Part shown: positions 6,076 to 6,413 of the stretch, one piece after another
How positions within the stretch are numbered: the first letter of the stretch is position 1
Layout of the letters: each line of letters opens with the position of its first letter
DNA from: Paenibacillus_AK sp041641375
Lineage (GTDB): Bacteria; Bacillota; Bacilli; Paenibacillales; YIM-B00363
Reading direction: 5' to 3'
Length of the DNA: 6,413 nt
NCBI GenBank assembly: GCA_041641375.1
Contig: JBEPYM010000001.1
Coordinates: 1-6,413 of the forward strand
Translations under genes and position numbers: made by a program
Notes under the pieces: generated by a model
What the model saw: the letters and a program-made list of their open reading frames with translations, nothing else
Told to the model about the DNA's origin: nothing
Database searches by the model: none

Positions 6076-6413
6076 ATGAACGAGAAGGACTGGAAACAGC
6101 AGCTGATTGACAAGGCGCTGGAAGCGAGGCAGAGAGCGTACGTACCGTATTCCCATTTTCAAGTCGGTGCGGCGCTGCTCGATGAGGACGGGCACATCCA
6201 CCTGGGCTGCAATATTGAGAATGCCGCCTATGGACCGACCAATTGCGCGGAACGGACGGCTTTGTTTCGTGCGATTGCGGACGGCAGGAAGCCGCGAAGC
6301 TTTCGCGCTATCGCAGTAGCGGGCGATACAAGCAAGCCCATTACGCCTTGTGGCGTATGCCGTCAGGTCATGATCGAGCTGTGTGCGCCCGATATGCCCG
6401 TATATTTAACTAA
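6076..6413 (+). CDS. cdd: Cytidine deaminase, 3' end cut by the window edge
   Basis: 112 codons are visible of a protein that is usually about 136 residues. It deaminates cytidine and deoxycytidine to uridine and deoxyuridine in pyrimidine salvage, as a cytoplasmic homotetramer. The zinc site is complete: C57-A-E59 in T-N-C-A-E-R-T-A and C92/C95 in P-C-G-V-C-R-Q, with E59 as the proton shuttle. The substrate-binding region G-C-N-I-E-N-A-A-Y-G (about 45-54) is also present, as is the family's early V-P-Y-S-x-F-x-V-G-A-A-L. ATG 6076 has AGGTGA at 6063-6068, 7 nt away, a weaker ribosome site than the upstream genes have. It begins 22 nt after dgkA and belongs to the same run. The last three bases of the window spell TAA but are out of frame (the frame reads ACT then AA), so the gene continues past the edge; era would be expected next. 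Confidence 0.95.
   Translation, partial: MNEKDWKQQLIDKALEARQRAYVPYSHFQVGAALLDEDGHIHLGCNIENAAYGPTNCAERTALFRAIADGRKPRSFRAIAVAGDTSKPITPCGVCRQVMIELCAPDMPVYLT

Noticed and set aside
5624..6079. A 151-codon plus-strand frame spanning the ends of ybeY and dgkA.
   Set aside because: It is out of frame with two confidently identified genes, is Cys/Arg/Ser-rich as shadow frames are, and has no ribosome site.
6411..6413. TAA at the last three bases, looking like the end of cdd.
   Set aside because: It is out of frame with cdd (frame ACT then AA), and the protein would still lack about 24 residues of the usual length.

Overview
The window is a stretch of chromosome from an endospore-forming Gram-positive bacterium. 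The gene order yqfC-yqfD-phoH-pgpH(yqfF)-ybeY-dgkA-cdd is the classic Bacillales arrangement. The fairly GC-rich codon use, strong GGAGG-type ribosome sites, and TTG and GTG starts point to Paenibacillus or a close relative. That genus call is inference from style and synteny, not a measured identity.

Layout, all on the + strand. Positions 1-315 hold the 3' end of a PQQ-dependent glucose/sorbosone-dehydrogenase-like gene. A perfect 18-bp hairpin terminator (321-360) closes it. A candidate sigma-E promoter (362-390) lies directly behind the hairpin and precedes yqfC (422) and yqfD (719), two sporulation genes. Next come phoH (TTG start 1959), pgpH, a membrane HD-domain c-di-AMP phosphodiesterase (2948), ybeY (GTG start 5203), dgkA/undecaprenol kinase (5667) and cdd/cytidine deaminase (6076), which runs off the right edge. 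No gap between genes from yqfC onward exceeds 22 nt. Two junctions are 4-nt overlaps (GTGA and ATGA), and the phoH stop shares a base with an ATG in the pgpH leader, so the block looks like one operon with translational coupling.

How the genes fit together: YqfC and YqfD are mother-cell sporulation proteins. PhoH and YbeY are an RNA-metabolism pair (NTPase and rRNA-maturation endoribonuclease). PgpH degrades c-di-AMP. DgkA recycles the undecaprenol carrier for envelope synthesis, and Cdd salvages pyrimidines. The next gene downstream would be expected to be era.

I found no mobile element, RNA gene, CRISPR array or obviously new system; this is mostly a conserved core region. The points worth a second look are regulatory: the promoter packed into the terminator tail, the pgpH ribosome site that can fold into a hairpin against its own start, and the little-understood YqfC/YqfD pair. 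No gene-free stretch exceeds about 110 bases.
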